Origin: Methanosphaerula palustris E1-9c
GTDB taxonomy: Archaea; Halobacteriota; Methanomicrobia; Methanomicrobiales; Methanospirillaceae
Assembly (NCBI RefSeq): GCF_000021965.1
Contig: NC_011832.1
Span: forward strand, 1-64,000
Direction: 5' to 3'
DNA: 64,000 nt
A program made the translations under genes and the position numbers. Positions 32,950 through 42,543 of this stretch are shown piece by piece. The first letter of the stretch is position 1, and each line of letters opens with the position of its first letter. Below the pieces are notes generated by a model. It was not told the origin of the DNA and ran no database searches. It saw only the letters and a program-made list of their open reading frames with translations.

Positions 32950-34512
32950 TCACTCCTCCTTTCTGCGGAGGCCAAGCCCGATCAGCCCGAGCCCAACCAG
33001 CAGCGGCAGGAGTTCAGGCCCTGACTTCTGGGTCGTCGTAGGGGTGAGGGGTGTCAGGTTCGCGATGATGTCGACGGTCTCTCCTTTGGCAGGATGGGTC
33101 GTGATGTTAATCGTGAGGGGAGAGAATCCCTCCCCGGTGACGGTGATGTTCTTGAATGGGGTGCCGGTGACATACACCATCACCTTCAGGGTCCCGTTGG
33201 TGATGGTCCCTTCAGGGGTGGAGTCGAAGGAGACGTTGGCCCCCTCGGCATTGGAGTGGATGAGGTACCATCCCTGGTCTCCCCCGATCAGGGTGTTGGT
33301 GGTGGTCTGGACTGTAGTGGTGTTGGTGGTGGTCGTCGTGGAGAGCGGAGTCAGGTTCGCATAGAGATCGATGATCCCGCCCTTGGAGGGTACTGAGGTG
33401 ATCTGGCCGGAGAAGGGTTGGTATCCGTTCTTGGTGGCGGTGAAGGTCTTATAGGGTGTACCGGTGGTATAGACCTGTACCTTGAGGACCCCTCCCTGAA
33501 TCGTTCCCTTGGCCGTTCCATCGAAGGCGATCGATGCCCCGTCGACGTTCGAGTGGACGAGATACCATCCCTGGTCTCCGCCGATCACCGAGGTGTCATC
33601 GTTCGAGGCGGTGGTGGTCAGGGGTTGGAGAGTCGCATAGAGGTCGATGGTCTGGTCCTTTGCCGGGTAGCCGGTGATCTGACCGTTGTAGGTCTGATAC
33701 CCTGCCTTGGTGACAGTGAAGTTCCGGTACGGTGTGGCGGTGGTGTATACCTGCACCTTGAGTACGCTGTTCTGTGTCGTCCCCATCACCGTGCCATCGA
33801 AGATGACAGTCGCCCCGTCAACGCCGGCATGGACCAGATAATATCCCTGGTCCCCGCCGATCAGCGTCTGCGCGGTGGTGGCGTTGGCAGTGGCAGTGAC
33901 TGTGGTGGTGGTCAGGGGCTGGAGTGTCGCATAGAGGTCGACGGTCTGGCCCTTGGCTGGATGATCGGTGATCTGTCCGTTGTAGGTCTGATACCCTGCC
34001 TTGGTGACGGTGACGTTCCGGAACGGTGTGGCAGTGGTGTAGACCGGGACGTTCAGCACACCGTTCTGTGTCGTTCCCATCACGGTATCATCGAAGGTGA
34101 CGGTCGCCCCGTCAACGCCCGTGTGGACCAGATAGTATCCCTGGTCCCCGCCGATCAGCGTCTGCGTGGTGGTGGTCGTTGTGGTCAGAGGCTGAAGGGT
34201 TGCTATGAGGTCGACGGTCTGGTCCTTTGCCGGGTAGTCGGTGATCTGACCATTGTAGGTCTGATACCCCACCTTGGTGACAGTGAAGTTCCGGTACGGT
34301 GTGGCGGTGGTGTATACCTGCACCTTGAGTACGCCGTTCTGTGTCGTTCCCATCACCGTGCCGTCGAAAGTGACGGTCGCCCCATCAACGCCGGCGTGGA
34401 CCAGATAGTATCCCCGGTCCCCGCCGATCAGCGTCTGATCTGCGCCCATGACCCCGGTGGGGATGAGGGCGACGATCAGCAGTGCAATCAGGAGTGAAGA
34501 GCGGGGAATCAT
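32950..34512 (-). CDS. PEGA-domain repeat surface protein
   Basis: A secreted, membrane-anchored protein of 520 residues. A signal peptide (residues 1-23) is followed by five PEGA repeats of 88-98 residues (27-117, 118-215, 216-308, 309-407, 408-495) separated by Thr-rich linkers, then a C-terminal hydrophobic segment ending in RRKEE. Each repeat begins IGGDxGxYLVH and contains the PEGA-like G-Y-Q-T-Y-N-G-Q-I turn. The Thr-rich linkers are likely O-glycosylated. It probably sits on the cell surface. Repeats 1-3 are nearly identical, which points to recent duplication or gene conversion. Confidence 0.88.
   Translation of the reverse strand: MIPRSSLLIALLIVALIPTGVMGADQTLIGGDRGYYLVHAGVDGATVTFDGTVMGTTQNGVLKVQVYTTATPYRNFTVTKVGYQTYNGQITDYPAKDQTVDLIATLQPLTTTTTTTQTLIGGDQGYYLVHTGVDGATVTFDDTVMGTTQNGVLNVPVYTTATPFRNVTVTKAGYQTYNGQITDHPAKGQTVDLYATLQPLTTTTVTATANATTAQTLIGGDQGYYLVHAGVDGATVIFDGTVMGTTQNSVLKVQVYTTATPYRNFTVTKAGYQTYNGQITGYPAKDQTIDLYATLQPLTTTASNDDTSVIGGDQGWYLVHSNVDGASIAFDGTAKGTIQGGVLKVQVYTTGTPYKTFTATKNGYQPFSGQITSVPSKGGIIDLYANLTPLSTTTTTNTTTVQTTTNTLIGGDQGWYLIHSNAEGANVSFDSTPEGTITNGTLKVMVYVTGTPFKNITVTGEGFSPLTINITTHPAKGETVDIIANLTPLTPTTTQKSGPELLPLLVGLGLIGLGLRRKEE
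33028..34434. repeat. Five tandem ~280-bp coding repeats in the PEGA protein gene
   Basis: Repeat borders, from the 5' end of the gene: 34434-34162, 34161-33868, 33867-33589, 33588-33292 and 33291-33028. The first and third copies share long identical DNA runs, the fourth and fifth are more divergent. The arrangement is prone to copy-number change. Confidence 0.85.
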
Positions 34513-34748
34513 ATCAATCCCCTCTCACGGGCGCAATACCTGCTCTCTTCTTCTGCGATTCCTGCCGCTGTGATCGAACAGATCACGATGGCGCGATGGT
34601 ACAATTGAATCATCTGATCCATAGATGGATCACTGTTTCCACTGAGTTTAAACGTGCTGATTTGATCTTCTTGAGGATCGACTCTGGAGGCAACGAACTC
34701 CGGCATCATCTCCGTGATGGTCCAGTTCTCTGTAGCAGGGTATGTGGA

Positions 34749-35093
34749 TCACACCGGCGGCTCTCCGGTCATCTCCCTCACCCAGTCGAGGTATGGGACC
34801 GACCCACCGATGATCGGCAGGGCGATCACCTCGGGAACCTGATAGGAATGGTGGCTGCAGATGGCCACAGTTATCTGCTCGGTCAGGTCGGCGGTGGTCT
34901 TGATGATCAGCAATTCTTCAGGTTCGTGGTGAACAGTTCCCTCCCAGCGGTAGAAGGACTGCACCGGTATCACATTCACACAGGCCGCCAGGTGTCGTTC
35001 GACCAGGTACCTGGCCAGGTCGCCCGCCTCGCTGGCCGGTGCGGTCGAGAGGATCACGACTGCACCCCCCTTTCCATCGCACTCGTCATTCAT
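34749..35093 (-). CDS. cutA: CutA1 family protein
   Basis: A 114-residue protein with the CutA signature: VILSTAPASEAGDLARYLVERHLAACVNV, the SFYRWEG turn and the VPEVIALPI strand. Members form trimers and are linked to divalent metal tolerance, although the exact role is unsettled. ATG 35093 is chosen because it gives the normal length; the upstream ATG at 35135 adds 14 residues without similarity. Confidence 0.9.
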   Translation of the reverse strand: MNDECDGKGGAVVILSTAPASEAGDLARYLVERHLAACVNVIPVQSFYRWEGTVHHEPEELLIIKTTADLTEQITVAICSHHSYQVPEVIALPIIGGSVPYLDWVREMTGEPPV

Positions 35094-35198
35094 AGACAGA
35101 GAGAACACCGCCACCGGCTTAAATCCTGCCCCCAACCAGCCAGGGGAATGTCCTTGATCTGTCAGGTTAATTATCGGTGAACCACCAATAGATCAGCA

Positions 35199-36347
35199 AT
35201 GTATGCACAGCGCATGGGTTCTCTCCCACCCTATCTCTTCGCCCGTATCGATGCGATGAAGGCAGAGAAGATTGAGCAGGGCGTCGATATCATCGACCTC
35301 GGTGTCGGTGACCCGGACCTGCCGACTCCGCCCCACATCGTTGAGGCCCTCTGCACGGCCGCACGGGACCCGAAGAACCACCACTACCCCTCGTACGCCG
35401 GGCTGCCGGCGTTCCGCTCGGCGGTCGCCGACTGGTTCCAGCACCGGTTCCATGTCACCCTCGACCCGAAAGATCAGATCCTCTCGTTGATGGGCTCGAA
35501 GGATGGGATCGCCCACATTCCCGAGGCCTTCATCAACCCCGGCGACGTGGTGCTGGCTCCTAGCCCAGGGTACCCGGTCTATCGGACCTCGACCCTCTTC
35601 GCCGAGGGGACGATCCATGAGATGCCGCTCACTGCTGAAGCAGGGTTTCTGCCGGTCCTCGATGACATCCCAAAGGAGGTCGTTGCGAAGGCGAAACTCC
35701 TCTTCCTGAACTACCCGAACAACCCGACCTCGGCGGTCGCCCCGATGAAGTTCTATGACGAGGTCGTCGCCTTCGCCCGCGAGCACAACATCGTCGTCGT
35801 CTCCGATAACGCCTATTCTGAGATCTCGTACGACGGCTACAAGTCCCCCTCGTTCCTCAAGGCCGACGGGGCGATGGAGGTCGGTGTCGAGATGCACTCC
35901 CTCTCCAAGACCTACAACATGACCGGCTGGCGGCTCGGGATGGCCGTCGGCAACGCCGAGATCCTGGCCGGCCTCGGCCGGGTGAAGACCAATGTAGACT
36001 CCGGGGTCTTCGATGCGGTGCAGCATGCCGGTATCGCGGCCCTCTCCGGCTCGCAGGAATGTATCGGCGAGGCCTGTGCAGTCTATAAGGAACGGCGCGA
36101 CGTACTCGTCAATGGACTCCGATCCCTTGGTTACCAGGTGACCGCTCCGAAGGCGACCTTCTATGTCTGGATGCCGGTCGACGACTGCATGGCTTTTGCG
36201 GCCCGACTGCTGAACGAGGCAGGGATCGTGGCGACGCCCGGGCTCGGGTTTGGTTCGTCGGGTGAAGGCTACGTCAGATTCGCCCTTACCCGACCGGTGG
36301 AGCGGATCCAGGAAGCCCTCGACCGGATCGCGGGGATGAGCCGATGA
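35199..36347 (+). CDS. dapL: LL-diaminopimelate aminotransferase-like class I/II aminotransferase
   Basis: A 382-residue PLP enzyme with K237 in SLSKTYNMTGWRLGMA and the NYPNNPTSA motif near 171-179. It is immediately followed (ATGA overlap) by diaminopimelate decarboxylase, so it very likely makes LL-diaminopimelate from tetrahydrodipicolinate as in the short DapL lysine route used by many methanogens. Assignment rests on family resemblance plus context. Confidence 0.88.
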   Translation: MYAQRMGSLPPYLFARIDAMKAEKIEQGVDIIDLGVGDPDLPTPPHIVEALCTAARDPKNHHYPSYAGLPAFRSAVADWFQHRFHVTLDPKDQILSLMGSKDGIAHIPEAFINPGDVVLAPSPGYPVYRTSTLFAEGTIHEMPLTAEAGFLPVLDDIPKEVVAKAKLLFLNYPNNPTSAVAPMKFYDEVVAFAREHNIVVVSDNAYSEISYDGYKSPSFLKADGAMEVGVEMHSLSKTYNMTGWRLGMAVGNAEILAGLGRVKTNVDSGVFDAVQHAGIAALSGSQECIGEACAVYKERRDVLVNGLRSLGYQVTAPKATFYVWMPVDDCMAFAARLLNEAGIVATPGLGFGSSGEGYVRFALTRPVERIQEALDRIAGMSR

Positions 36348-37633
36348 TCCTCCCCCCACACTTCTCGATCAGGGGCGGCGATCTCTTTATCGAGGGACAG
36401 AACTGCGTGGACCTGGCCGAGCAGTATGGCACCCCACTGTACGTGACCAGCGAGGACCGGATCCGAACGCAGATGCAGGGTTATCGGGACGCCCTCTCCT
36501 CGTATTATTCTGACATATCGGTGCTGTACGCGGCCAAGGCGAACGGCAACCTGGCGGTCTTCCAGATCCTGGCCTCAGAAGGGGCTGGCGCCGATGTCTT
36601 CTCATCAGGGGAGGTGGCGCTGGCCCTGAAGGCCGGTATGGACCCGCACAAGCTCCTCTTCAATGGCAGTTCCAAGACCCTCATGGACCTCGCCCTTGCG
36701 GTGGAGCTTGGGATCCGGGTCTCGGTGGACTCGCTCGACGAGCTCCACCAACTCGACGCCGTGGCGGCTGAGGCCGGAAAGGTCGCCGAGATCGCGTTTC
36801 GGGTGAACCCGGCCCTCGAAGTGCCGACGCATCCCAAGATCGCCACTGGCCTCGCCTCCAGCAAATTCGGGATCCCGCATCAGCAGATCCCGGCGGCCTA
36901 TGCTGAGGCGCTCGCCTGCAGTAACATAAAACCGGTTGGGATCCACTGCCATATCGGCTCGCAGATCCTGGACGTCACCCCCTTTGCGAAGGCGGCCGAG
37001 GTGATGGTCAGGATCGCCAGGGAGATCACCGACCTCGGGATCAAGCTCGAGTTTCTGGACCTGGGCGGCGGCCTCGGGATCCCGTATAACCACACCTCCG
37101 AGACGGCGCCGTCGCCGGCAGAGTACGCAGCAGCCGTAATGCCGGTATTTCTGGCCGGGATAAAAGAGTGCAACATCCACCCAGAACTCTGGGTGGAGCC
37201 GGGGCGGTCCCTGGTCGCCGACTCGACGGTGCTGTTGGCCACGGTCAACTCGGTGAAGAAGGCCCACAAGACGTTCGTGAACGTGGACGCCGGGTTCAAT
37301 CTGCTGATTCGGCCGGTGATGTACGACTCCTACCATGAGATCGTCGTGGCCAACCGGGCCGACCAGCCGATAGCCGGGACGTACACGGTCGCCGGGCCGA
37401 TCTGTGAGACCGGTGACCTGCTGGCGGTTGACCGGGCGCTGCCGGGCGTCCAGGAGGGCGACCTCGTCGCCGTGCTGGACACCGGGGCCTACGGGTTCTC
37501 GATGTCCTCGCAGTACAACAGCCGGCCCCGGTGTGCCGAGGTGCTGATCCGGGGTGGGGATGCCGCCCTGATGCGCAGGGCAGAGACGGTCGACGACCTG
37601 CTGGCCTCGATGGTCACCCCTCCCTGGCTCTAA
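36344..37633 (+). CDS. lysA: Diaminopimelate decarboxylase
   Basis: Last step of lysine synthesis. The 429-residue fold-type III PLP enzyme has the PLP lysine K65 in YAAKANGN, the glycine loop LDLGGGLGIPY, EPGRSLVAD and the substrate-side Cys in GPICETGD. Its ATG overlaps the dapL stop. Confidence 0.96.
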   Translation: MILPPHFSIRGGDLFIEGQNCVDLAEQYGTPLYVTSEDRIRTQMQGYRDALSSYYSDISVLYAAKANGNLAVFQILASEGAGADVFSSGEVALALKAGMDPHKLLFNGSSKTLMDLALAVELGIRVSVDSLDELHQLDAVAAEAGKVAEIAFRVNPALEVPTHPKIATGLASSKFGIPHQQIPAAYAEALACSNIKPVGIHCHIGSQILDVTPFAKAAEVMVRIAREITDLGIKLEFLDLGGGLGIPYNHTSETAPSPAEYAAAVMPVFLAGIKECNIHPELWVEPGRSLVADSTVLLATVNSVKKAHKTFVNVDAGFNLLIRPVMYDSYHEIVVANRADQPIAGTYTVAGPICETGDLLAVDRALPGVQEGDLVAVLDTGAYGFSMSSQYNSRPRCAEVLIRGGDAALMRRAETVDDLLASMVTPPWL

Positions 37634-37652
37634 ACCAGACGAGTCTCTTCCC

Positions 37653-38933
37653 ATGCAGTTTCACTATGCCCTGGTCGACGATCTGATGACCGGGTCCGAA
37701 TTCGAGGCGAAGGTCGAGGCGCAGATCGCGGCCTGCGGCGACCTGATCGACGAGCAGACCGCGGCGATGCTGGTGGTCCGGGACGCTGGCCGTCAGCATC
37801 AGAAGATCCGGGACCTGGCCGGCCGGTCCAGCCTGGTCCTCTTCTTTGCGAGGCTCCTCTCAGTCACCCCTCCGCGCGCGTTCACCCGGAAGGACGGGAG
37901 CGAAGGGATGGTCTCGACGATGACCGTTGGGGACGAGTCGGGCAGGATCGAGGTGACCCTCTGGGACGAGCGGGCAGAGGCCGCGGCAGAACTCGAGGTT
38001 GGCGAGGTCTTTGAGATCATCGCGAAACGATCTGAGCGGCGGGCCGGCGAGTTCACCCTGATGGCCATGCAGAAGGCGGCCTGCGAGATCCGGTGCCAGG
38101 CGCCGCAGCCTGTGCAGGAGGGGGAGGATGCCCCTCCAGAACTGGTCGTCAGGCTGCTGGCTTTGGAGGAGCTGCGGACCTTCTCGCGGCGGGACGGGAC
38201 GACCGGGGAGATGGTCGGGGCCCTGATCGGTACCGAGGCCGGGACGGCCCGGCTGGTCTGCTGGTACCCCCCGCTCCTCGACGGGTTCACGGCCGGGGAG
38301 GTGATCCGGCTGGTCGGGGCGACCCGAAACCACCGCTCTGAACGGCCGGAGTACATGATCAGCGAGACCGGGGAGATCACGGCCACCGATCAGGAGGTGA
38401 CGGTGCCCCTGACCCCGCTCTCGGCGCTGGTCCCGGACCAGACCTTCTCGGTTGCCGGGACGGTCCACGCGATCCAGCCGGCCCGGGAGTTCGTGACCAG
38501 GAACGGATCCCGTTCCTGGGTGCGGAACCTGATCATCGGGGATAAGGAGACGGAGGTGCCGGTGGTGCTCTGGGGGGACCATGCCCTGCAGGGGATCAGT
38601 GTCGGGGAGGCTCTCTCTCTCTACCACCTTTCGGCCCGGACCGGTCGTTCTGGTTCCCTGGAACTGAGTGCCGGCTGGGGGAGCGTGATCATCACCCCGG
38701 CACCCCCGCCCGAGGAGGTGATCTTCTCCGGGACGGTGATCGTGACCAGGGCGGGTACCTTCCTGGATACCGACGACGGCCGGTACCTGCTGACCGGCGG
38801 GGCGCCGCATGGCCGAACGGTGGAGGTGACCGGGGTGTTACAGGGTTACCGGCTGACCCCGGCCAGCACCCGGCTGCTGGTTCCTGACTATGCTGCCGTG
38901 AAAGAGCGGATCAGACATCTTATCGACGGGTAA
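37653..38933 (+). CDS. OB-fold nucleic acid-binding protein (RPA-like)
   Basis: A 426-residue protein with three or four OB folds (for example VTLWDERAEAAAELEVGEVFEI, residues about 105-126 in shorter parts, and VVLWGDHALQGISVGEALSL near 303-322 in parts) and an N-terminal helical segment like that of RPA. No zinc finger is visible. It lies 19 bases after lysA and before radA and may supply a second single-stranded DNA-binding protein. It is less typical than the RPA at 23437. Confidence 0.8.
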   Translation: MQFHYALVDDLMTGSEFEAKVEAQIAACGDLIDEQTAAMLVVRDAGRQHQKIRDLAGRSSLVLFFARLLSVTPPRAFTRKDGSEGMVSTMTVGDESGRIEVTLWDERAEAAAELEVGEVFEIIAKRSERRAGEFTLMAMQKAACEIRCQAPQPVQEGEDAPPELVVRLLALEELRTFSRRDGTTGEMVGALIGTEAGTARLVCWYPPLLDGFTAGEVIRLVGATRNHRSERPEYMISETGEITATDQEVTVPLTPLSALVPDQTFSVAGTVHAIQPAREFVTRNGSRSWVRNLIIGDKETEVPVVLWGDHALQGISVGEALSLYHLSARTGRSGSLELSAGWGSVIITPAPPPEEVIFSGTVIVTRAGTFLDTDDGRYLLTGGAPHGRTVEVTGVLQGYRLTPASTRLLVPDYAAVKERIRHLIDG

Positions 38934-39007
38934 CGATACTCTTCCAGAACAGGATCGATTACTTTCACCCTGCATGGTCGTCTGGCTATATGCTGAAAGG
39001 TGCATAG

Positions 39008-39014
39008 TATATAT
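39008..39014 (+). promoter_or_regulatory. TATA box for radA
   Basis: TATATAT within CATAGTATATATGG. Start of transcription would be about 39035-39040, giving a ~60-base leader. Confidence 0.6.
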
Positions 39015-39059
39015 GGTGAAACCGGGAATGCCTGATCGGCGCCCGGCGACTATCGATAC

Positions 39060-39090
39060 GGGCCGGTGCCAGGGGCACGCGCCCGGAGGT
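39060..39090 (+). promoter_or_regulatory. GC-rich hairpin and Shine-Dalgarno in the radA leader
   Basis: GTGCC-AGG-GGCAC (66-78 within 39060s) is enclosed by GGGC/GCCC (39060-39063 and 39081-39084), and GGAGGT at 39085-39090 follows at once, 7 bases before ATG 39098. The hairpin could expose or hide the ribosome binding site. Confidence 0.45.
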
Positions 39091-39097
39091 ACATTAC

Positions 39098-40081
39098 ATG
39101 GCAGCAGGACCGCTTGAAATTGAAGACCTGCCCGGTGTCGGCCCGACTACGGCCGAGAAGCTCCGCGATGCAGGATTTTTAACCGTTGAGAGTATAGCAA
39201 CGGCTTCCCCGACCGAACTTGCAGAGGCTGCAGAGATCGGCGAGGCGTCAGCCAAGAAGATCATCAAGGCTGCACGTGAGATCGCCGACATCGGGGGGTT
39301 CAAGACCGGACAGGATGTCTTTGAACAGAGAAAGAATGTGCGCAAGCTGAAGACCTTCGTCCCTGACTTCGACGAGCTGCTCGGAGGTGGCGTCGAGACG
39401 CAGGCCATCACCGAGGTCTACGGTGAGTTCGGGTCTGGGAAGAGTCAGATCGTCCACCAGATGGCCGTGAACGCCCAGCTCCCCGAGAGCGTCGGCGGGC
39501 TGAACGGCTCGGCGATCTATATTGATACCGAGAACACGTTCCGGCCTGAACGGATCGAACAGATGGTGGCAGGGCTCGACTTTCCTGAACTTGAGCTCCC
39601 CAGCTTTGAGGAGTTCCTCAACAACATCCATGTGGCCAGGGCGCACACCTCGGACCACCAGATGCTGCTGATCGATACGGCCCGAGAGCTTGCCGCAGAG
39701 TTGAAGAACAGCGACCACCCGGTGAAGATCTTCATCATCGATTCGCTGACCGCCCACTTCCGGGCTGAGTACGCCGGCAGGGGTACCCTCGCCACACGGC
39801 AGCAGAAGTTGAACCGGCATATGCACGAGTTCTTCAAGCTGATCGACGAGCACAACGCCGTCGGTCTGGTCACCAACCAGGTGATGTCCAATCCGGCGGT
39901 CTTCTTCGGGGATCCAACCAAGCCGATCGGGGGGAACATCGTCGGCCACACCGCGACCTTCCGGCTCTACCTGCGCAAGAGCAAGGGCGGGAAGCGTATC
40001 GCCCGGCTGGTCGACAGTCCGAACCTGCCTGAAGGGGAGGCCCCTTTCATGGTGGAGGAGGGTGGTCTCAAGCCGTGCTGA
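39098..40081 (+). CDS. radA: DNA repair and recombination protein RadA
   Basis: Archaeal RecA/Rad51 recombinase of 327 residues. The N-terminal helix-hairpin-helix domain ([19 protein letters not shown], residues 8-26) is followed by the polymerisation segment, Walker [10 protein letters not shown] (109-117) and Walker [11 protein letters not shown]. The C-terminal end overlaps the phosphoglycolate phosphatase gene by 7 bases. Confidence 0.97.
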   Translation: MAAGPLEIEDLPGVGPTTAEKLRDAGFLTVESIATASPTELAEAAEIGEASAKKIIKAAREIADIGGFKTGQDVFEQRKNVRKLKTFVPDFDELLGGGVETQAITEVYGEFGSGKSQIVHQMAVNAQLPESVGGLNGSAIYIDTENTFRPERIEQMVAGLDFPELELPSFEEFLNNIHVARAHTSDHQMLLIDTARELAAELKNSDHPVKIFIIDSLTAHFRAEYAGRGTLATRQQKLNRHMHEFFKLIDEHNAVGLVTNQVMSNPAVFFGDPTKPIGGNIVGHTATFRLYLRKSKGGKRIARLVDSPNLPEGEAPFMVEEGGLKPC

Positions 40082-40776
40082 AGGCTGTCGTCACCGATGT
40101 CGACGGGACGATCACTGATCAGCGCAGACGGATCAGCACCTGCGCGATCGAGTGTATCAGAACGCTCGTCGATGCCGGGGTCAGGGTGGTGCTTGCCAGC
40201 GGCAACACCCCCTGTTTTATGAATACGCTCACGAAGATGATCGGCACCGACGGTACGTTCATCGGAGAGAACGGTGGGGTGTATCGTATCGGGTTCACCG
40301 GGGACCTGCAGGTCCGGGGCGACCAGCAGGTCTGCTGGGACGCCTACCACCTGCTCAAGTCCCACTTCGACCAGCAGGGGATCGCCCTCGAACTCTTCGG
40401 AGCGAAGGAGCGATTCGCCGATCTGGCGCTGGCCAGGAATGTCCCGGTGGACGAGGTCCGCATCCTCCTCTCGAACAGCCCGGTGCAGGTGCTCGACACC
40501 GGGTTTGCCCTCCATCTGCAGTCGCTCTTTATCAGCAAGGCGACGGCACTGGAGGAACTTGCTTTAACACTCGCTCTCCCTGCAGATCAGATCCTTGCAG
40601 TTGGAGACTCAGAGAACGACATCCCGATGCTGCAGTGGGCCGGCACCGGTATCGCGGTCGCCAACGCCAGGCCGGCCGTCCAGACGGCGGCCACCCATGT
40701 GACCGCTGCACGATATGGCGAAGGATTTGTGGAGGCGGTCAGGCACGCCCTCCCGTCCCTTTTTGAGAGAGCCTGA
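40075..40776 (+). CDS. Archaeal phosphoglycolate phosphatase (HAD superfamily)
   Basis: A 233-residue HAD phosphatase with [10 protein letters not shown] (nucleophile D8, D10) and [10 protein letters not shown] near the C-terminus, a Cof-type cap between. Archaeal members hydrolyse phosphoglycolate. The GTG at 40075 overlaps radA, so it is translated from the same mRNA. Confidence 0.88.
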   Translation: MLKAVVTDVDGTITDQRRRISTCAIECIRTLVDAGVRVVLASGNTPCFMNTLTKMIGTDGTFIGENGGVYRIGFTGDLQVRGDQQVCWDAYHLLKSHFDQQGIALELFGAKERFADLALARNVPVDEVRILLSNSPVQVLDTGFALHLQSLFISKATALEELALTLALPADQILAVGDSENDIPMLQWAGTGIAVANARPAVQTAATHVTAARYGEGFVEAVRHALPSLFERA

Positions 40777-40787
40777 CGTGAGATAGT

Positions 40788-40803
40788 CCCCCCCCAAAAA
40801 AAG
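40788..40803 (-). terminator. C/T-run terminator downstream of the PRC-barrel gene
   Basis: Read on the minus strand there are seven T followed by eight G, about 30 bases after the stop of the PRC-barrel gene. The T run suits archaeal termination between two convergent genes. Confidence 0.4.
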
Positions 40804-40831
40804 GTCTATTGAATCGGTTATAAGATATGGA

Positions 40832-41092
40832 TTATGCAGACGGTGACTTGGAGAGGAACCGATCCACGACGATATAGTCCTTGATATCCTTGACCGCTTC
40901 GAAGGGGATCATCATACGATCGCCGTCGATCCGGTATCCTGTCGCATCGAAGGTGCTGTCAGGCTTCACGATCAGATCGATCACCTGCCCGCTGTCCAGG
41001 TCAACCATCACGTTCTTGAGGGTGCCTATCACCATACCATCATTGCTCATCACTTTTTTTCGGGAGAGGCTCCGTGAGAATGTACTGACCAT
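40832..41092 (-). CDS. PRC-barrel domain protein
   Basis: An 86-residue single PRC-barrel: VMSNDGMVIGTLKNVMVDLDSG, then DSTFDATGYRIDGDRMMIPFEAVKDIKDYIVVD. Such small archaeal proteins are linked to RNA metabolism or cell division (the CdpB family) but the specific role is not known here. A TATTTATAAT box at 41113-41122 on the opposite strand lies about 25 bases before the ATG. Confidence 0.8.
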   Translation of the reverse strand: MVSTFSRSLSRKKVMSNDGMVIGTLKNVMVDLDSGQVIDLIVKPDSTFDATGYRIDGDRMMIPFEAVKDIKDYIVVDRFLSKSPSA

Positions 41093-41592
41093 AAAAAAAT
41101 GTCTAAACTATTAGTATTTATAATGGTGATATGCAAGGGGACGATCTCCTGATCATTTCACTCATAAGCCGGGATCCTGCCCACAATTTCGGTAAGATAT
41201 CGATGCATCATGATCACCCCCTGTCGAAGACCTGATCGTCCGGGGGATACCCGGTTCATGATAAACGATAAAAGATGAGATATCTATGAGATATACTATC
41301 TCGGACCTCTTCTGGTCCTGTCATCATCGGCCCCCTTCAGTGGTAGAGAGACTAAAAAAGGTCTTGACGAAGACGACGAGCCGGAGAACCCGATGGGTAT
41401 CGGCCGGTCGGCTTATGAAAAGATCCGATCCGGTAAACAGGTCGGTCAGATCGCGCGGGTCCTGCAGTTCGATGATGAATGCCGGTTCCGGTATCTGATC
41501 GAATAACATCCATTCATCCAGATTTCGTTGCATCGCAGTGATAGACCCGGTTTGCCTCGTCTCATAAAAGGGATTGCAAAAACGGAGTACCC
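41093..41592. other. 500-base stretch without an assigned gene
   Basis: Holds the promoter of the PRC-barrel gene on the left, and a repeat-rich AT segment at 41276-41305 (GAGATATCTATGAGATAT-like) that may serve the channel gene. On the minus strand at 41324-41533 a 69-codon frame contains DQIPEPAFIIEL, which resembles the start of a PAS domain; it may be a remnant, but the evidence is thin. Confidence 0.4.
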
Positions 41593-42543
41593 ATGTCAGA
41601 AAATCCAGAACACCCGACAGAGAAGATCACCACGGGACCGTCCCGCTATGACCAGATAAAGGCCCGGGTCCGTACGATCCTCAATGCATCCCAGGACAGG
41701 GATCGAACAACACTGCTCATCCAATCCTTCCTCGCTGTCGTCATCCTTACCAATACGATCGCCGTCGTTGTCTCGACCATACCGGATTTCCCCCTCCAGT
41801 TTCTGGTCTTATCGGTCATCGTGGTCTGTCTCTCCATTTTTTCTATCGAATATATCCTGCGGCTCTGGTCATGTACCCACAGCGGCACGGTCAGGGGCAG
41901 GGCGATCGATCGCCTGCGTTATGCAATTCAGATCTCCATGATCATCGATCTCATCTCGATCATCCCCATCCTCTTCTTCTATCTCTTCCCCCGGATCCCT
42001 GCCCTGCTTCATCTCTTCATGCTCCTCTCGATCTTCAAACTGGTGCGCTACAGTCGGGACTCAGAATCACTCAAACAGTTACGCCGTGTCATCTTCAAGA
42101 AGCGGGAGATCATCTCAATTCTGGGAATTTTTCTGATCTTTGAGATCCTCTTCTCCTCGACGATCATGTACATTATCGAAAACGCAGCACAGCCGGATAC
42201 ATTTTCGAGCATCCCTGCAGCCATGTGGTGGGCGGTGATGACGGTGACGACTGTGGGATATGGAGATATTATCCCCATCACTCCCCTGGGAAAGATCATC
42301 GCAGGTATGGTGACGATCGGGGGCGTCTTGCTCCTCGCCCTCCCCTCTGCGATCCTTGCTTCTGGATTTATGGAGGAGCGGCAGAGAGAACAGATGGTTC
42401 GGGATCATCCCGGGATCGAGGCTGGGATTTCGCTGCTTGAACGGGTGGGAACCTTAAAAGAGCGGGGGCTCATCACCGAAGAGGAATTTGACGAGTATAA
42501 GGTACTCGTTCTGCTCGGATTGCACGAAGAAGAGAAAACTTGA
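41593..42543 (+). CDS. Voltage-gated potassium channel-like protein
   Basis: A 316-residue channel subunit. S1-S4 span about 44-165, with Arg/Lys residues in LVRYSRDSESLKQLRRVIFK (150-169) acting as the voltage-sensing helix. S5 (about 172-196) is followed by the pore loop with the selectivity filter TVGYGD at 220-225 and S6. A short C-terminal cytoplasmic helix follows with a SHOCT-like end (GLITEEEFDEYKVLVL). It probably forms a tetramer. Confidence 0.93.
   Translation: MSENPEHPTEKITTGPSRYDQIKARVRTILNASQDRDRTTLLIQSFLAVVILTNTIAVVVSTIPDFPLQFLVLSVIVVCLSIFSIEYILRLWSCTHSGTVRGRAIDRLRYAIQISMIIDLISIIPILFFYLFPRIPALLHLFMLLSIFKLVRYSRDSESLKQLRRVIFKKREIISILGIFLIFEILFSSTIMYIIENAAQPDTFSSIPAAMWWAVMTVTTVGYGDIIPITPLGKIIAGMVTIGGVLLLALPSAILASGFMEERQREQMVRDHPGIEAGISLLERVGTLKERGLITEEEFDEYKVLVLLGLHEEEKT

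Noticed and set aside
33028-34434. Repeats considered as a CRISPR array
   Set aside because: The units are about 280 bases, in frame and without short spacers, so they are protein repeats.
33418-34497. Long open frame (359 codons) on the plus strand across the PEGA gene
   Set aside because: It is the mirror of repetitive coding DNA on the minus strand; its product is repetitive only because the PEGA repeats are, and shows no domain or start signal.
35193-36359. A 388-codon minus-strand frame opposite dapL
   Set aside because: Fully antisense to a well-supported aminotransferase gene; its composition is that of a GC-rich shadow frame.
41324-41533. Minus-strand frame with DQIPEPAFIIEL
   Set aside because: The PAS-like resemblance covers only about 12 residues and the rest fits nothing, so it is mentioned only under the gene-free stretch.
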